Part shown: in pieces, positions 35,371 to 44,762 of the stretch
Layout: every line of letters begins with the position of its first letter
How positions within the stretch are numbered: position 1 is the stretch's first letter
Origin: Acidobacteriota bacterium
GTDB lineage: Bacteria; Acidobacteriota; Blastocatellia; UBA7656
Assembly: GCA_040754075.1 (NCBI GenBank)
Contig: JBFMDH010000002.1
Span: 248,001 to 312,000 of the forward strand
DNA: 64,000 nucleotides
Direction: 5' to 3'
Translations under genes and position numbers: made by a program
Notes under the pieces: generated by a model
The model's database searches: none
Seen by the model: only the letters and a program-made list of their open reading frames with translations
What the model was told of the DNA's origin: nothing

Positions 35371-35943
35371 TCAAAAAACTAAATCTTTAACTGGTATGCC
35401 TATCTCGCGACAACGTTTGACCTGAAGTTCAGGGTAGCTTTCGCGGATGATGTCTTCGGCGCGAAAACCTGCCGCCTGCATCACAGCTAATACTTCGGTT
35501 TCATCGCCTTCGATTTCGATGAAATTGCCCATCGGCGTTTCGTCAAAAGTAACGCTGACGAATTTATCGGCGAGTTTGACGCGATAATCGGTGCGATATT
35601 TTTGATAACGAAATGAGCGATGCAAACCCAGACGTTCAAATAAGGTTGCCAGGTGTTCAGGCTGGGCAACTTCGGTTTCAATCTCTTCGCGAACTTTGAG
35701 CGGCGAGGTGGCGCTGTTCATCACGATGCCTTTATAAGTGACCAGCCCTTGATTTTCCACTTTGCGCACGCGCAATGCCGCGCCGGTTTTGAATAATCGC
35801 TGGTCGGCAAAATCGAAAAGCCAGTTGTCTTCAAAATAGCGCGGTTTTACGATGCTCAGGTCAAGTCCGGCGTTGCGAAGCGCGTCAACCGAATCACATG
35901 CCAGTTTGACTTCAATTTCCAGATGGGTATTTGATTTCGCCAC
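35371..35943 (-). CDS. CYTH-domain protein (class IV adenylate cyclase/triphosphatase family)
   Basis: A 190-residue CYTH (triphosphate tunnel) protein. The EIEVKL motif near residue 10 is the defining ExExK signature. Further tunnel residues appear in ALRVRKVENQGLVTYKG, REEIETEV, KYRTDYRVKL and FVSVTFDETPMGNFIEIEGDE. Members hydrolyse inorganic or thiamine triphosphate, or make cAMP; sequence alone does not decide. Same strand as the MurU/AmgK-like pair, 64 bases upstream. Confidence 0.85.
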   Translation of the reverse strand: MAKSNTHLEIEVKLACDSVDALRNAGLDLSIVKPRYFEDNWLFDFADQRLFKTGAALRVRKVENQGLVTYKGIVMNSATSPLKVREEIETEVAQPEHLATLFERLGLHRSFRYQKYRTDYRVKLADKFVSVTFDETPMGNFIEIEGDETEVLAVMQAAGFRAEDIIRESYPELQVKRCREIGIPVKDLVF

Positions 35944-36156
35944 GCAAAACCTCGGGTAAAAATTTAATCGCTAATTATCTAGGCTGGCTTAACCGCGCGT
36001 CAATGCTCAGTTCAATTAAGATAATTTGAACAGGTCAAGGCGACGACGGGAAAACGCCGGGCGCGAGAGCGTTATACTTTTGCGAACAAAAACCGCGTGG
36101 TAAAGTGAAATCGAGCAATAGGCTTTAAATTCATATCATTCATACTGGGGACGCCA

Positions 36157-39100
36157 ATGGCATTAAAACATTTATCCGAAAATACCCGTGGTGAAGCGCG
36201 GGCGTGGAACTTACAACTGGGGATACCCGGTTTCAAATATGCTGACCTTAACCGCGTGCGGCGGCTCGAAGCGCTCGACCGCACGTTTTTTCATTACCTG
36301 GAGCAAGGCGACAGTGGACTAGCCGCCGAATTTAAACAGTATCGCGACACCGGCGGAAAAAATTGTACGCGGCTTCAGGAATCGGAACTCTTGATGCGTA
36401 TCGCGCCCTATCTGGGCAGCTTTATTGCGCAGTTGTTCAAAATCGAAAATGATTACCAGGGGCTTTGTGAACGGGTGCGCAACGAACAGGTATTATTTCG
36501 CTGGAAACGCGATTATCTGGAAAGACGGATTTTTAAAAATCCGCCAACCCTCGAAGCCATCGCCGAAATTGACCCGGTCGAAGTGGAATTCACCTTTAGA
36601 AAAATTGTTGATGAGATGATGCTCGATGTGTCATTGACCGCCGATTCCGAACGCGAACTGGCAGTCGTCTGCATGACCTTGCAGGACATCATCAAAACCA
36701 GCGAAAACCCGGAAGAAAAAGCTGCGGCGCAAGAGCGTTTTACGCATGTCGAAACGTGGATTCAGGCGCTCGCCTTTCATCCAAGCCTCGCCGAACGCCG
36801 CGCCCAAATCGTCAGTTTTCAGGTTCCGCACAAAACCGAATACACGGAACTGGTGCCGCGCATTCACCCGCGCCCTGACCTTCCCGAATTTTTCATGGGT
36901 CCGCACGATACGCGCCGCCATCGTGACGGATTCAATTTAACCGATGAACGGTTCACCCCGCGCGAAAACCTGCGCGAATCACACTACTGTTTGACCTGTC
37001 ACGAACGCGGCAAAGATTCCTGTTCGACAGGGCTGCTTGCCAAAGACGGCGCGGTACAACGCAACCCTTTGGGCATCAAACTCGAAGGCTGTCCGCTCGA
37101 TGAAAAAATATCGGAGATGATTGCCCTCTATAAAAACGGGCATCCGATTGGCGCGCTTGCGGTAATTATGATTGATAATCCGATGCTTGCCGGAACGGGT
37201 CATCGCATCTGCAATGACTGCATGAAATCGTGCATCTTTCAAAAGCAAGACCCGGTGAACATTCCGCAAATCGAAACCGGCATTCTCACAGAAGTATTGC
37301 ATCTTTCGTATGGCTTCGAGATTATTTCGCTCCTGGCGCGCTGGAATCCGCTCAATGCGCGAAGACCTTACCCATTGCGTTACAACGGCAAAAATATTTT
37401 GGTCGTTGGCATGGGACCTGCCGGTTATACGCTGGCGCATCATCTGCTTAACGAAGGCTTCGGCGTCGTCGGTATCGAAGGCTTGAAGGTCGAACCGCTG
37501 GCATTGCAACTGCGAGGCGCAAAACGCCGCGTGCCGCAACCGATTCGCGATATTAAAGAAATTCTAGGCCCGCTATCGGAACGCCCAACCGTCGGCTTTG
37601 GCGGCGTTGCCGAATATGGCATCACGGTGCGCTGGGATAAAAATTTCCTCGATATTAATTACATTCTGTTGATGCGGCGCAAAAAATTCCGCTTGATGGA
37701 TGGCGTGCGATTTGGCGGCACGATGACTATTGAAGATGCGTGGAATTCAGGGTTCGACCACATCGCGATTGCCGCGGGCGCGGGTCGCCCGACCTTGGTG
37801 CCAATGGAAAATAACCTGTCGCGTGGCGTGCGTATGGCTTCCGATTTTCTGATGGGACTGCAAGGGCAGGGCGCATTTCGTAAAAATTCGCTAACCAATC
37901 TCGAAGTTGAACTGCCAGCGGTAGTCATCGGCGGCGGACTTACAGCAATTGATACGGCGACCGAATTGCAGGCTTACTATGTCACACAAGTTGAAAAAGT
38001 TCTGGAACGCTTCGAGCGTTTGCGCCGTCGCATCGGTGAAGAAGCCATCTGGGCGAAACTCGATAAAGAAGAGACCGAACGTGTACACACTTTTCTCGCG
38101 CATGGGCGCATGGTGCAGACCGAACGCGCAGCGGCTGCGGCTGCCGGTCGCCCTGCGGATTTTGCGAGACTGGTGCGCTTGTGGGGCGGCGTGACCATTG
38201 TTTATCGCAAACGGTTGCAGGATTCGCCCGCCTATCGTTTGAATCACGAAGAGGTCATCAAGGCGCTCGAAGAAGGCATAGGCTTTACCGAATGCATGAG
38301 TCCTGCGGCATGTTTGCTCGATGATTACGGACACGCCAAAGCGTTGGTCTGCACACGCCAGACGCTGGTTGACGGCAAATGGGCTGACACCGGCGAGAAG
38401 GTCGAATTTCCGGCGCGGGCGATTATGATTGCCGCCGGAACCAATCCGAATACGGTTTATGAAAAAGAGCATCCCGGCACCTTTATCATTGATGAAAGGA
38501 GCAAATGTTTCGCGATGCATCGCGCTGTGGAAACCGTTGATGGCAAGTTTGAACTTGAGCGCGTCACCGGCAATGACATTGGCTTTCTCAGTTCGTATCA
38601 AAACAACGGTCGGTTCATTTCATTTTATGGCGACGCGCATCCGGTGTTTGCCGGTAACGTCGTGAAAGCGATGGCTTCGGCAAGACACGGTTATCAGGAC
38701 GTGAAGAAATTGTTCGAGCGCGAAGTTGCCGAACAGACTCTGGAAGAGCAAGCCGAGCGTGAAAATGCCTGGGTGCGGTTTGCCGAAGTGTTGGAAGATG
38801 GCTTGCGCGCGCAGGTCGTGGATGCCATCCGCCTCGGCGAAAACATTGTCGAAGTGATTGCCCGCGCGCCGATGGCTGCGCGTAATTTTGAACCCGGTCA
38901 ATTTTATCGTTTGCAAAATTACGAAAGCGCCGCCGAAGAGGTCGAAGGCATTCGCTTGACTATGGAAGCTCTGGCGCTCACCGGTGCGTGGACAGACCCC
39001 GAACGCGGCTTGATTTCATTAATCGTTTTGGAAATGGGCGGTTCGTCCAGGCTTTGCGCGATGCTTGAACCCGGCGAAGAAATTGTCTTGATGGGACCCA

Positions 39101-39777
39101 CAGGCACGCCTACTGAAATACCGGAAAATCAAACGGTGTTGCTGGCAGGCGGCGGACTCGGCAACGCTGTGCTGTTTTCGATTGCCGCAGCGTTAAAAGC
39201 CCGTGGCAATCGCGTCATCTATTTCGCCGGTTACAAACGCGGCAAAGATATGTTCAAACGTCGCGCCATCGAAGAGGCTTGCGATATTGTCATCTGGAGC
39301 GTTGATGAAGGCGAAGCCATCCCTGCGCATCGTCCGCAGGATCGCAGCGTCGTCGGCAATATCGTGCAGGCGATGAATCGTTATGCGCGCGGGGAACTCG
39401 GCGAAGTGCCGATTCCGTTGCAGGCGGTTGAGCGATTGATTTGCATCGGTTCGGACAGAATGATGGCAGCAGTTCGTCAAGCGCGACACACGATTTTAGC
39501 CGATGTGTTAAATCCCACGCATGTGGGCATCGGTTCAATCAACTCGCCGATGCAATGCATGATGAAAGAGGTCTGCTCGCAATGTCTGCAACGCCACATT
39601 GACCCGGTGAGCGGTAAAGAATCGTTTGTGTTTAGCTGTTTGAATCAAGACCAGGACCTTGACCGCGTTGATTTCAGTTTCCTGCATCAACGCTTGAGAC
39701 AAAACTCGACATCGGAGAAACTGACTTCGCTGTGGTTAGATCATCTCTTTGAACAACGCGAAGTGCAGGTGGTTTAA
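36157..39777 (+). CDS. Large multidomain FAD/NAD oxidoreductase with GltD-like and PyrK-like parts
   Basis: A 1206-residue soluble flavoprotein. Residues 1-270 are helical and unrecognised. Cysteine groups at about 278-290 (CLTCHERGKDSC) and 351-362 (CNDCMKSCIF) look like Fe-S or zinc ligands. A GltD-like dinucleotide-binding core begins near 413 (NILVVGMGPAGYTLAHHLL), with a second Rossmann motif near 588 (AVVIGGGLTAIDTATEL). From about 875 a ferredoxin-reductase-like part of the PyrK type follows (GQFYRLQNYE, VLLAGGGLGNAVLFSIAAALKARG). A C-terminal cluster CMMKEVCSQC lies at about 1133. Probably transfers electrons between NAD(P)H and an Fe-S partner. Not in the hydrogenase operon but converges on it. 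Confidence 0.8.
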   Translation: MALKHLSENTRGEARAWNLQLGIPGFKYADLNRVRRLEALDRTFFHYLEQGDSGLAAEFKQYRDTGGKNCTRLQESELLMRIAPYLGSFIAQLFKIENDYQGLCERVRNEQVLFRWKRDYLERRIFKNPPTLEAIAEIDPVEVEFTFRKIVDEMMLDVSLTADSERELAVVCMTLQDIIKTSENPEEKAAAQERFTHVETWIQALAFHPSLAERRAQIVSFQVPHKTEYTELVPRIHPRPDLPEFFMGPHDTRRHRDGFNLTDERFTPRENLRESHYCLTCHERGKDSCSTGLLAKDGAVQRNPLGIKLEGCPLDEKISEMIALYKNGHPIGALAVIMIDNPMLAGTGHRICNDCMKSCIFQKQDPVNIPQIETGILTEVLHLSYGFEIISLLARWNPLNARRPYPLRYNGKNILVVGMGPAGYTLAHHLLNEGFGVVGIEGLKVEPLALQLRGAKRRVPQPIRDIKEILGPLSERPTVGFGGVAEYGITVRWDKNFLDINYILLMRRKKFRLMDGVRFGGTMTIEDAWNSGFDHIAIAAGAGRPTLVPMENNLSRGVRMASDFLMGLQGQGAFRKNSLTNLEVELPAVVIGGGLTAIDTATELQAYYVTQVEKVLERFERLRRRIGEEAIWAKLDKEETERVHTFLAHGRMVQTERAAAAAAGRPADFARLVRLWGGVTIVYRKRLQDSPAYRLNHEEVIKALEEGIGFTECMSPAACLLDDYGHAKALVCTRQTLVDGKWADTGEKVEFPARAIMIAAGTNPNTVYEKEHPGTFIIDERSKCFAMHRAVETVDGKFELERVTGNDIGFLSSYQNNGRFISFYGDAHPVFAGNVVKAMASARHGYQDVKKLFEREVAEQTLEEQAERENAWVRFAEVLEDGLRAQVVDAIRLGENIVEVIARAPMAARNFEPGQFYRLQNYESAAEEVEGIRLTMEALALTGAWTDPERGLISLIVLEMGGSSRLCAMLEPGEEIVLMGPTGTPTEIPENQTVLLAGGGLGNAVLFSIAAALKARGNRVIYFAGYKRGKDMFKRRAIEEACDIVIWSVDEGEAIPAHRPQDRSVVGNIVQAMNRYARGELGEVPIPLQAVERLICIGSDRMMAAVRQARHTILADVLNPTHVGIGSINSPMQCMMKEVCSQCLQRHIDPVSGKESFVFSCLNQDQDLDRVDFSFLHQRLRQNSTSEKLTSLWLDHLFEQREVQVV

Positions 39778-39864
39778 GTGAGATCGAGAACCAATGGTTG
39801 AGCAGTCAATGCGCTTACGGAAAAAGACCGGGCGAATTTTTAAAGTGAATTTCCCAGCGGATGC

Positions 39865-39975
39865 GGCGGATACTGCGGATTCAAGCGGATTTTGAAAACC
39901 GATAAAGCCGATTCAGGGTTGATAAAACCTGTATGAATCTATCCGTTTTGATCCGCTCGATCCGCAGTATCCGCC
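39865..39975. repeat. Long inverted repeat built on GCGGAT motifs
   Basis: A perfect 16-bp arm GGCGGATACTGCGGAT (39865-39880) and its reverse complement (39960-39975), continued inward by AGCGGAT (39884-39890) and ATCCGCT (39951-39957). This gives a palindrome of about 111 bp. It dominates the otherwise empty 437-bp gap between the flavoprotein gene and 40215. It could end transcription of the large gene or be a MITE/REP-like element. Confidence 0.65.
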
Positions 39976-40214
39976 GGGAAGCCAACCTTGATCAGTCGTA
40001 CAGTGATTTTCCGTCATTCCCATTAATCATAAAACCGGACTGAGACCAGCCGCCCAATCATTGAGGGGACTTCAATACATCCTTTTTCAAAAGCAAAAAG
40101 CGTTTGTCCAACCAGTCAAAGCGGTGTTAATGTCTGGTTGTCAAGTCACCCTTAATCGGTTCCGAGTTAGTATCAGAACCCTCGCAAAACGAAATTCAAA
40201 CAGGACTTTTGCAT

Positions 40215-41282
40215 ATGGCGGTCAGTGTCAATCCGGCAAGGAGTGGTGCAGCAGAGGCTGCGGCGAATCGTTGTCGTTGGGACGGTAAAAGCGCCGGACA
40301 TTACGAAGTCTGGTTTTTAACTTTCAATCAACGCTCGACCGGGCGCGGCTTCTGGTTTCGCTACACCATCGAAGTCCCGCACCTCGCGCAAGACCCCTTC
40401 GTGACCATTGGGCATAGCGGGCAACTGCCACACGCCGAACTCTGGGCGACGGTTTTTGACCGCCAGCATCCCGAAAAGAATTTCGGTATGGTGCAAACTC
40501 ATGCGATTGATTTGTTCGACACCGAAAAAGAGCAATTCAAATTGCGCATCGAAGAAGCCACGCTCACCTCGTCAGGCGCGAGCGGTCGGGTTGAAAACGG
40601 CGAACACACGATAGCCTGGGATTTGCGATTCACTCCCAATGAAACGACCTACTATCATGTGCCGAAAAGCCTGACGACGATTGTGCGCCCGTCATCATTC
40701 GTCTGTTCCCCCAATCTCGATACCCGCTTTAGCGGCGTCATCTATGTTGATGGTGAAGCGATTTTAATTGATGATGAACCCGGTTGTCAGACCCATCTCT
40801 GGGGCAGCAAACACGTTGATGAATGGGTGTGGGTGCACGCCAACGCTTTTGAAAAAAACGAAGGCACAGTCTTTGAAGGTCTATCGGCGCGTCCGCGTCG
40901 CGCAGGACGGACGCTTGCGCCGCTGCTTTCGCTTTATCTGCGTCATCACGACGAAGAACATCATTTCACACGCATGCGGTTTACCGAACAATGGCAGCAT
41001 GAACTGGGCATCGGCTATTGGCATTTTGCCGCGCTCAATCCCAGGGTTTATATCAAAGGCACGGCGCAATGTCGTTTGAAAGATATGTTGCAGGTGAAAT
41101 ATGTTGACCCGGATGGCGAGCCGCTCTATTGCATCAACAGCGAAGTGGCGCATTTGAAAATTAAAATCCTGCGCCGCGTGCATGGCATTCGCTGGCGTCA
41201 TGTTGAAACCATTCATGCCCATGCGACTGCGCATCTCGAACACGCCGCGCGCAGCCTCGATGAAACCGTGCGAATGATTTAA
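40215..41282 (+). CDS. Lipocalin-like (AttH/CrtC/tocopherol-cyclase-like) protein
   Basis: A 355-residue soluble protein. The ATG at 40215 follows AGGA by 9 bases. The opening RCRWDGKSAGHYEVWFLTFNQRSTGRGFWFRYTIEVP, the central GCQTHLWGSKHVDEWVWVHANAF and the many beta strands resemble the double-lipocalin fold of CrtC/AttH and tocopherol-cyclase-like proteins. These handle hydrophobic molecules. No signal peptide. Family assignment is by pattern only, and catalysis is uncertain. It follows a large inverted repeat and converges with hypE. Confidence 0.55.
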   Translation: MAVSVNPARSGAAEAAANRCRWDGKSAGHYEVWFLTFNQRSTGRGFWFRYTIEVPHLAQDPFVTIGHSGQLPHAELWATVFDRQHPEKNFGMVQTHAIDLFDTEKEQFKLRIEEATLTSSGASGRVENGEHTIAWDLRFTPNETTYYHVPKSLTTIVRPSSFVCSPNLDTRFSGVIYVDGEAILIDDEPGCQTHLWGSKHVDEWVWVHANAFEKNEGTVFEGLSARPRRAGRTLAPLLSLYLRHHDEEHHFTRMRFTEQWQHELGIGYWHFAALNPRVYIKGTAQCRLKDMLQVKYVDPDGEPLYCINSEVAHLKIKILRRVHGIRWRHVETIHAHATAHLEHAARSLDETVRMI

Positions 41283-41369
41283 GCCTGTATTTATCAACCC
41301 GCAAGATAACTTTTCATCAATCTCTTTTAATGGTTGACGCGGCATCAACTTTTATCTGCGACCACTCCG

Positions 41370-42506
41370 TCAACAAATGCGCGGCAGTTGTTCGCCGACC
41401 AGCATATCTACAATGCGTGTGCCGCCAAATCCGGTGACCATTGAAACGATGCCTTGCGGTTCGGCTTTGACTTCGCCGATGATGCAGGCATCGCGCCCAT
41501 AAATATTTTTCCGCATTCGCGCCACCAACGCTTCGGCAATATCATCGGCAACCACCGCTATCAACTTGCCTTCGTTGGCAACATAGAGCGCATCCAGTCC
41601 TAAAATTTCACACGCTCCTTTTACTTCTTCACGCACCGGAATCCGGCTTTCATAAATTTCAATGTAGCGTTCGGAACCAAGAGCAATTTCATTCAATGTG
41701 GTTGCCACACCGCCGCGCGTCGGGTCGCGTAAAACATGAATTCCATCCAACCGCGAACCTTGCGCCGCTTCATCAAGCATATCGCTTACGAGTGAATTAA
41801 GCGGCGCGGAATCGCTTGCAATGTCGGTTTCAAGTTCGAGTTCGCCACGGGCAATCAGTATCGTGGTGCCGTGGTCGCCGATGCTGCCGCTGACGATTAC
41901 TTTATCGCCGGTCGCGGCGCGTGAAACGGAAATATCGACCGGATGTTCAATCACTCCGATGCCCGAGGTGTTGATGAAGAGTTTGTCGGCGCTGCCTTTT
42001 TGCACAACTTTGGTATCGCCGGTGACGATGTCAACACCGGCTTCATGCGCCGCATCGCGCATCGAAGCGAGAACCTGTTTGAGGTCGTCAACTGCAAAGC
42101 CTTCTTCGATAATAAACCCTGCCGAAAGATAAACCGGACGCGCGCCGCTCATTGCCAGGTCGTTGACCGTGCCGTGAACTGCAAGTTTGCCGATGTCGCC
42201 GCCGCGAAAAAAGATCGGGTCAACCACATATGAATCGGTTGTAAATGCCAGCCGCGTCGCGCCCTGATTTCCGTTGCCGTTCAATTTTGACGAATGCTGA
42301 GGGATTTCAAAAACTGCCTGGTCTTCAAGCTTTTCAAGCAAGGGGTTTTTCAAATAATCGAGGAAAAGCCCTTCAATCAATTCATGCATGGCGCGTCCGC
42401 CGCTGCCGTGCGCCAGAGTAATATGGGTGTCTTTGATTTTTGGTTTTCTGCGCCGCGCCCGTTCGACGCGCTCAAAAAGTGGCGATGATATAAATTCTGT
42501 GGGCAT
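41370..42506 (-). CDS. hypE: Hydrogenase maturation protein HypE
   Basis: A 378-residue HypE, which dehydrates the S-carbamoyl group on its C-terminal cysteine to thiocyanate for the CN ligands of the NiFe site. The C-terminus ends in the required PRIC. Other family features: TLAHGSGGRAMHELIEGL, DSYVVDPIFFRGGDIGKLAVHGTVNDLAMSGA and DPTRGGVATTLNEIA. The start at 42506 avoids a 48-codon overlap with hypD and sits 1 base after its stop. The related SelD was considered and excluded because of the PRIC tail and context. It needs HypF, which is not in the window. Confidence 0.97.
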   Translation of the reverse strand: MPTEFISSPLFERVERARRRKPKIKDTHITLAHGSGGRAMHELIEGLFLDYLKNPLLEKLEDQAVFEIPQHSSKLNGNGNQGATRLAFTTDSYVVDPIFFRGGDIGKLAVHGTVNDLAMSGARPVYLSAGFIIEEGFAVDDLKQVLASMRDAAHEAGVDIVTGDTKVVQKGSADKLFINTSGIGVIEHPVDISVSRAATGDKVIVSGSIGDHGTTILIARGELELETDIASDSAPLNSLVSDMLDEAAQGSRLDGIHVLRDPTRGGVATTLNEIALGSERYIEIYESRIPVREEVKGACEILGLDALYVANEGKLIAVVADDIAEALVARMRKNIYGRDACIIGEVKAEPQGIVSMVTGFGGTRIVDMLVGEQLPRIC

Positions 42507-42507
42507 T

Positions 42508-43644
42508 TCAAATCCTCGCAGCAACCGGTTGCGTGTTTGCACGCTCGGCGATTTTCGAGAGCCTGCCGAAATTGTAATAAGCCGCGCACGCGCCCTCACT
42601 TGATACCATGCAGGAACCAATCGGGGTTTCCGGCGTGCACGCGGTTCCAAATACTTTGCACTCCCAGGGTTTTTTGACGCCTTTTAAAATCTCGCCGCAC
42701 TGACAGGCTTTCGGGTCGGCAACCCGCAAACCCGGTACGCTGAATTTCAATTCGGCATCAAACTTCGCGTATTGATGGCGCAATTTCATACCGCTATGGG
42801 CGATGGAACCGAGTCCCCGCCACTCGAAATAATCGCGGGCGTCGAAGACTTCAAACAAAGCTTCCAAAGCCCGCTGATTGCCGTTGCGTTCGACGACCCG
42901 CCCGTATTGATTTTCGATTTCGGCGCGTCCCTGAACGATTTGGGTGACAATCATATAAACCGATTGCAGAATATCGAGCGGTTCAAAACCCGTGACGACC
43001 AGCGGTTTGCCATAGTGTTGCGGCACGAAATCATAACAGCGCGTGCCGATAACCGTGCTCACATGCCCGGGACCGACAAACCCATCAAGTTGCAAATCCG
43101 GCGAATCGAGCATAGCTTTCAGCGCCGGAACAATCATGATGTGATTGCAGAAGATGCTGAAATTTTCGATGCCGTCTTTGGCGGCTTGCAAAACCGTCAA
43201 TGCCGTTGACGGGGAAGTGGTTTCAAAACCGAGCGCGAAAAAGACCACCTGACGGTCAGGATTTTTGCGGGCGAGTTTCAAGGCATCAAGCGGCGAATAA
43301 ACCATGCGCACATCTGCGCCAGCGGCTTTGGCGTTGAGCAAACTGGTTTTTGAACCCGGCACCCGCATGGCATCGCCAAAGGTGGTAAATATCACCTCCG
43401 CTTGCTGGGCGATGGCAATCGCATCATCGACGCGACCGGTCGGGATGACACAGACCGGGCAACCGGGACCGTGAATCATTTCAATGTTGGCAGGCAATAA
43501 ATCTTCTATCCCATATTTGAAAATTGTGTGCGTGTGCCCGCCGCAGACTTCCATCAGTTTGAGCGGTTGGGTCGTCAAACGGGAAATTTTATTCGCCAAC
43601 ACGCGCGCCAATTCGCTTTGCCGATATTCATCTATGAATTTCAT
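42508..43644 (-). CDS. hypD: Hydrogenase maturation protein HypD
   Basis: A 378-residue HypD, the Fe-S scaffold on which Fe(CN)2CO is assembled with HypC. Conserved motifs: MEVCGGHTHTIFKYG, MIHGPGCPVCVIPTG, FALGFETTSPSTA, GFVGPGHVSTVIG, and the C-terminal cysteine group CQCGEILKG, ACTPETPIGSCMVSSEGACAAYYNFG. Full length. Lies directly between the SIS isomerase and hypE genes. Confidence 0.97.
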   Translation of the reverse strand: MKFIDEYRQSELARVLANKISRLTTQPLKLMEVCGGHTHTIFKYGIEDLLPANIEMIHGPGCPVCVIPTGRVDDAIAIAQQAEVIFTTFGDAMRVPGSKTSLLNAKAAGADVRMVYSPLDALKLARKNPDRQVVFFALGFETTSPSTALTVLQAAKDGIENFSIFCNHIMIVPALKAMLDSPDLQLDGFVGPGHVSTVIGTRCYDFVPQHYGKPLVVTGFEPLDILQSVYMIVTQIVQGRAEIENQYGRVVERNGNQRALEALFEVFDARDYFEWRGLGSIAHSGMKLRHQYAKFDAELKFSVPGLRVADPKACQCGEILKGVKKPWECKVFGTACTPETPIGSCMVSSEGACAAYYNFGRLSKIAERANTQPVAARI

Positions 43645-43656
43645 TATTTGCCTCCG

Positions 43657-44346
43657 TCAATCTGCAATCAGCGATTTGTGTTCGAGGAAGGTATGCACCA
43701 TGTCCCACATCACATGGTAAAGCGCGACGTGGGTTTCCTGAATGCGATGAATGCTGGAAGTCGGAACCGTCAAGCAGTAATTGAGCAAACCTTCCTCGCG
43801 CAGCGCCGCCACCCGACCGCCATCGCCTCCGGCAAACGCCATAGTGATGAGTTTCAAACGGCGCGCCGTTAGAAAAGCGTGCAGCAGATTCTCGGAATTG
43901 CCACTGGTTGAAAGCCCCAGCAACACATCGCCCGGTTTGCCAAGTGCGATAAGTTGCCGGGCGAAAACATCCGCAAACCCCACATCATTCGCCACCGCCG
44001 TGACCATCGCCATATCGTTATTCAAACAGATTGCCGGCAGCGCTTTGCGCCCGACCGTGATGGGGTGCATAAACTCAACCGCGATATGCTCGGCGTCGGT
44101 TGCCGAACCGCCATTGCCGCACACCAGCAATTTGCGCCCGTGATAAAACGCTTTAGCCAGAGCCAGCGAAGCTGCCAGTATCGCATCCTGATTGTTCGCA
44201 AAAAATTGTTCTTTGACGGCGACGCTCTCACGCGCTTTTTCACTGAGAGAAAAGCGCAAGGCTGCCATCAACTCCTGCGGCTTTTTCTCTTCGTCATGCA
44301 GGAAGGGATAGAAGGCGCGTGAAAAATCTTCAAGGCTTTTGGTCAT
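43657..44346 (-). CDS. SIS-domain isomerase (GmhA-like) in the hyp operon
   Basis: A 229-residue SIS (sugar isomerase) protein resembling phosphoheptose isomerase GmhA. Motifs: KLLVCGNGGSATDAEHIAVEFMHPI and DVLLGLSTSGNSENLLHAFLTARRLKLITMAFAGGDGG, with the Ser/Thr phosphate-binding loops and a His in ETHVALYHVMWDMVH. The ATG at 44346 is preferred over a TTG 9 codons earlier. It sits 12 bases before hypD in the operon. Similar SIS genes occur in hyp clusters of Actinobacteria; their role there is unproven. Confidence 0.85.
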   Translation of the reverse strand: MTKSLEDFSRAFYPFLHDEEKKPQELMAALRFSLSEKARESVAVKEQFFANNQDAILAASLALAKAFYHGRKLLVCGNGGSATDAEHIAVEFMHPITVGRKALPAICLNNDMAMVTAVANDVGFADVFARQLIALGKPGDVLLGLSTSGNSENLLHAFLTARRLKLITMAFAGGDGGRVAALREEGLLNYCLTVPTSSIHRIQETHVALYHVMWDMVHTFLEHKSLIAD

Positions 44347-44456
44347 TTGTCTGTTGCTGATTTGCGGTTGCAATTCAAAAAAATTTTGGGACGGCGATTT
44401 GTCGCGAACTGTTGAAATGCGGTCGCCGTTAGAGGTTCAACGCAACCGCAAGTGCG

Positions 44457-44717
44457 CTACTCTAAAGTGGCGCTGAACTGCTCGAACTCATCTTGATAAG
44501 AGCCGAGTTCCTCCAGCAACCGCAACGTTTCCTGAGCTTCCTGCTCATCTACTTTGCTCATGGCAAAACCAACGTGAATCAACACGTAATCGCCGATGTG
44601 AACCTCATCGAGCAAACCGGTGTTGACATTGCGGCGCACGCCGCCGACTTCGACTTTGGCAATTTGATTTTCTTCGTCAACCAGTTCGATGATTTTTCCC
44701 GGTATCGCTAAACACAT
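44457..44717 (-). CDS. hypC: Hydrogenase maturation chaperone HypC
   Basis: An 86-residue HypC with the diagnostic N-terminus MCLAIPGKI, whose Cys2 holds the Fe centre with HypD. VNTGLLDEVHIGDYVLIHVGFAMSKVDEQEA follows, containing the conserved His. The acidic tail is typical. It lies 45 bases after hypB. Confidence 0.96.
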   Translation of the reverse strand: MCLAIPGKIIELVDEENQIAKVEVGGVRRNVNTGLLDEVHIGDYVLIHVGFAMSKVDEQEAQETLRLLEELGSYQDEFEQFSATLE

Positions 44718-44762
44718 AAATTCAAACCCTCCGTGACGTCCGTCGCCGTTTGTCGATATTTT

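Noticed and set aside
41370-42506. Reading this gene as SelD, which would support the selenoprotein call
   Set aside because: SelD and HypE are related, but this protein ends in PRIC and lies next to hypD, so it is HypE.
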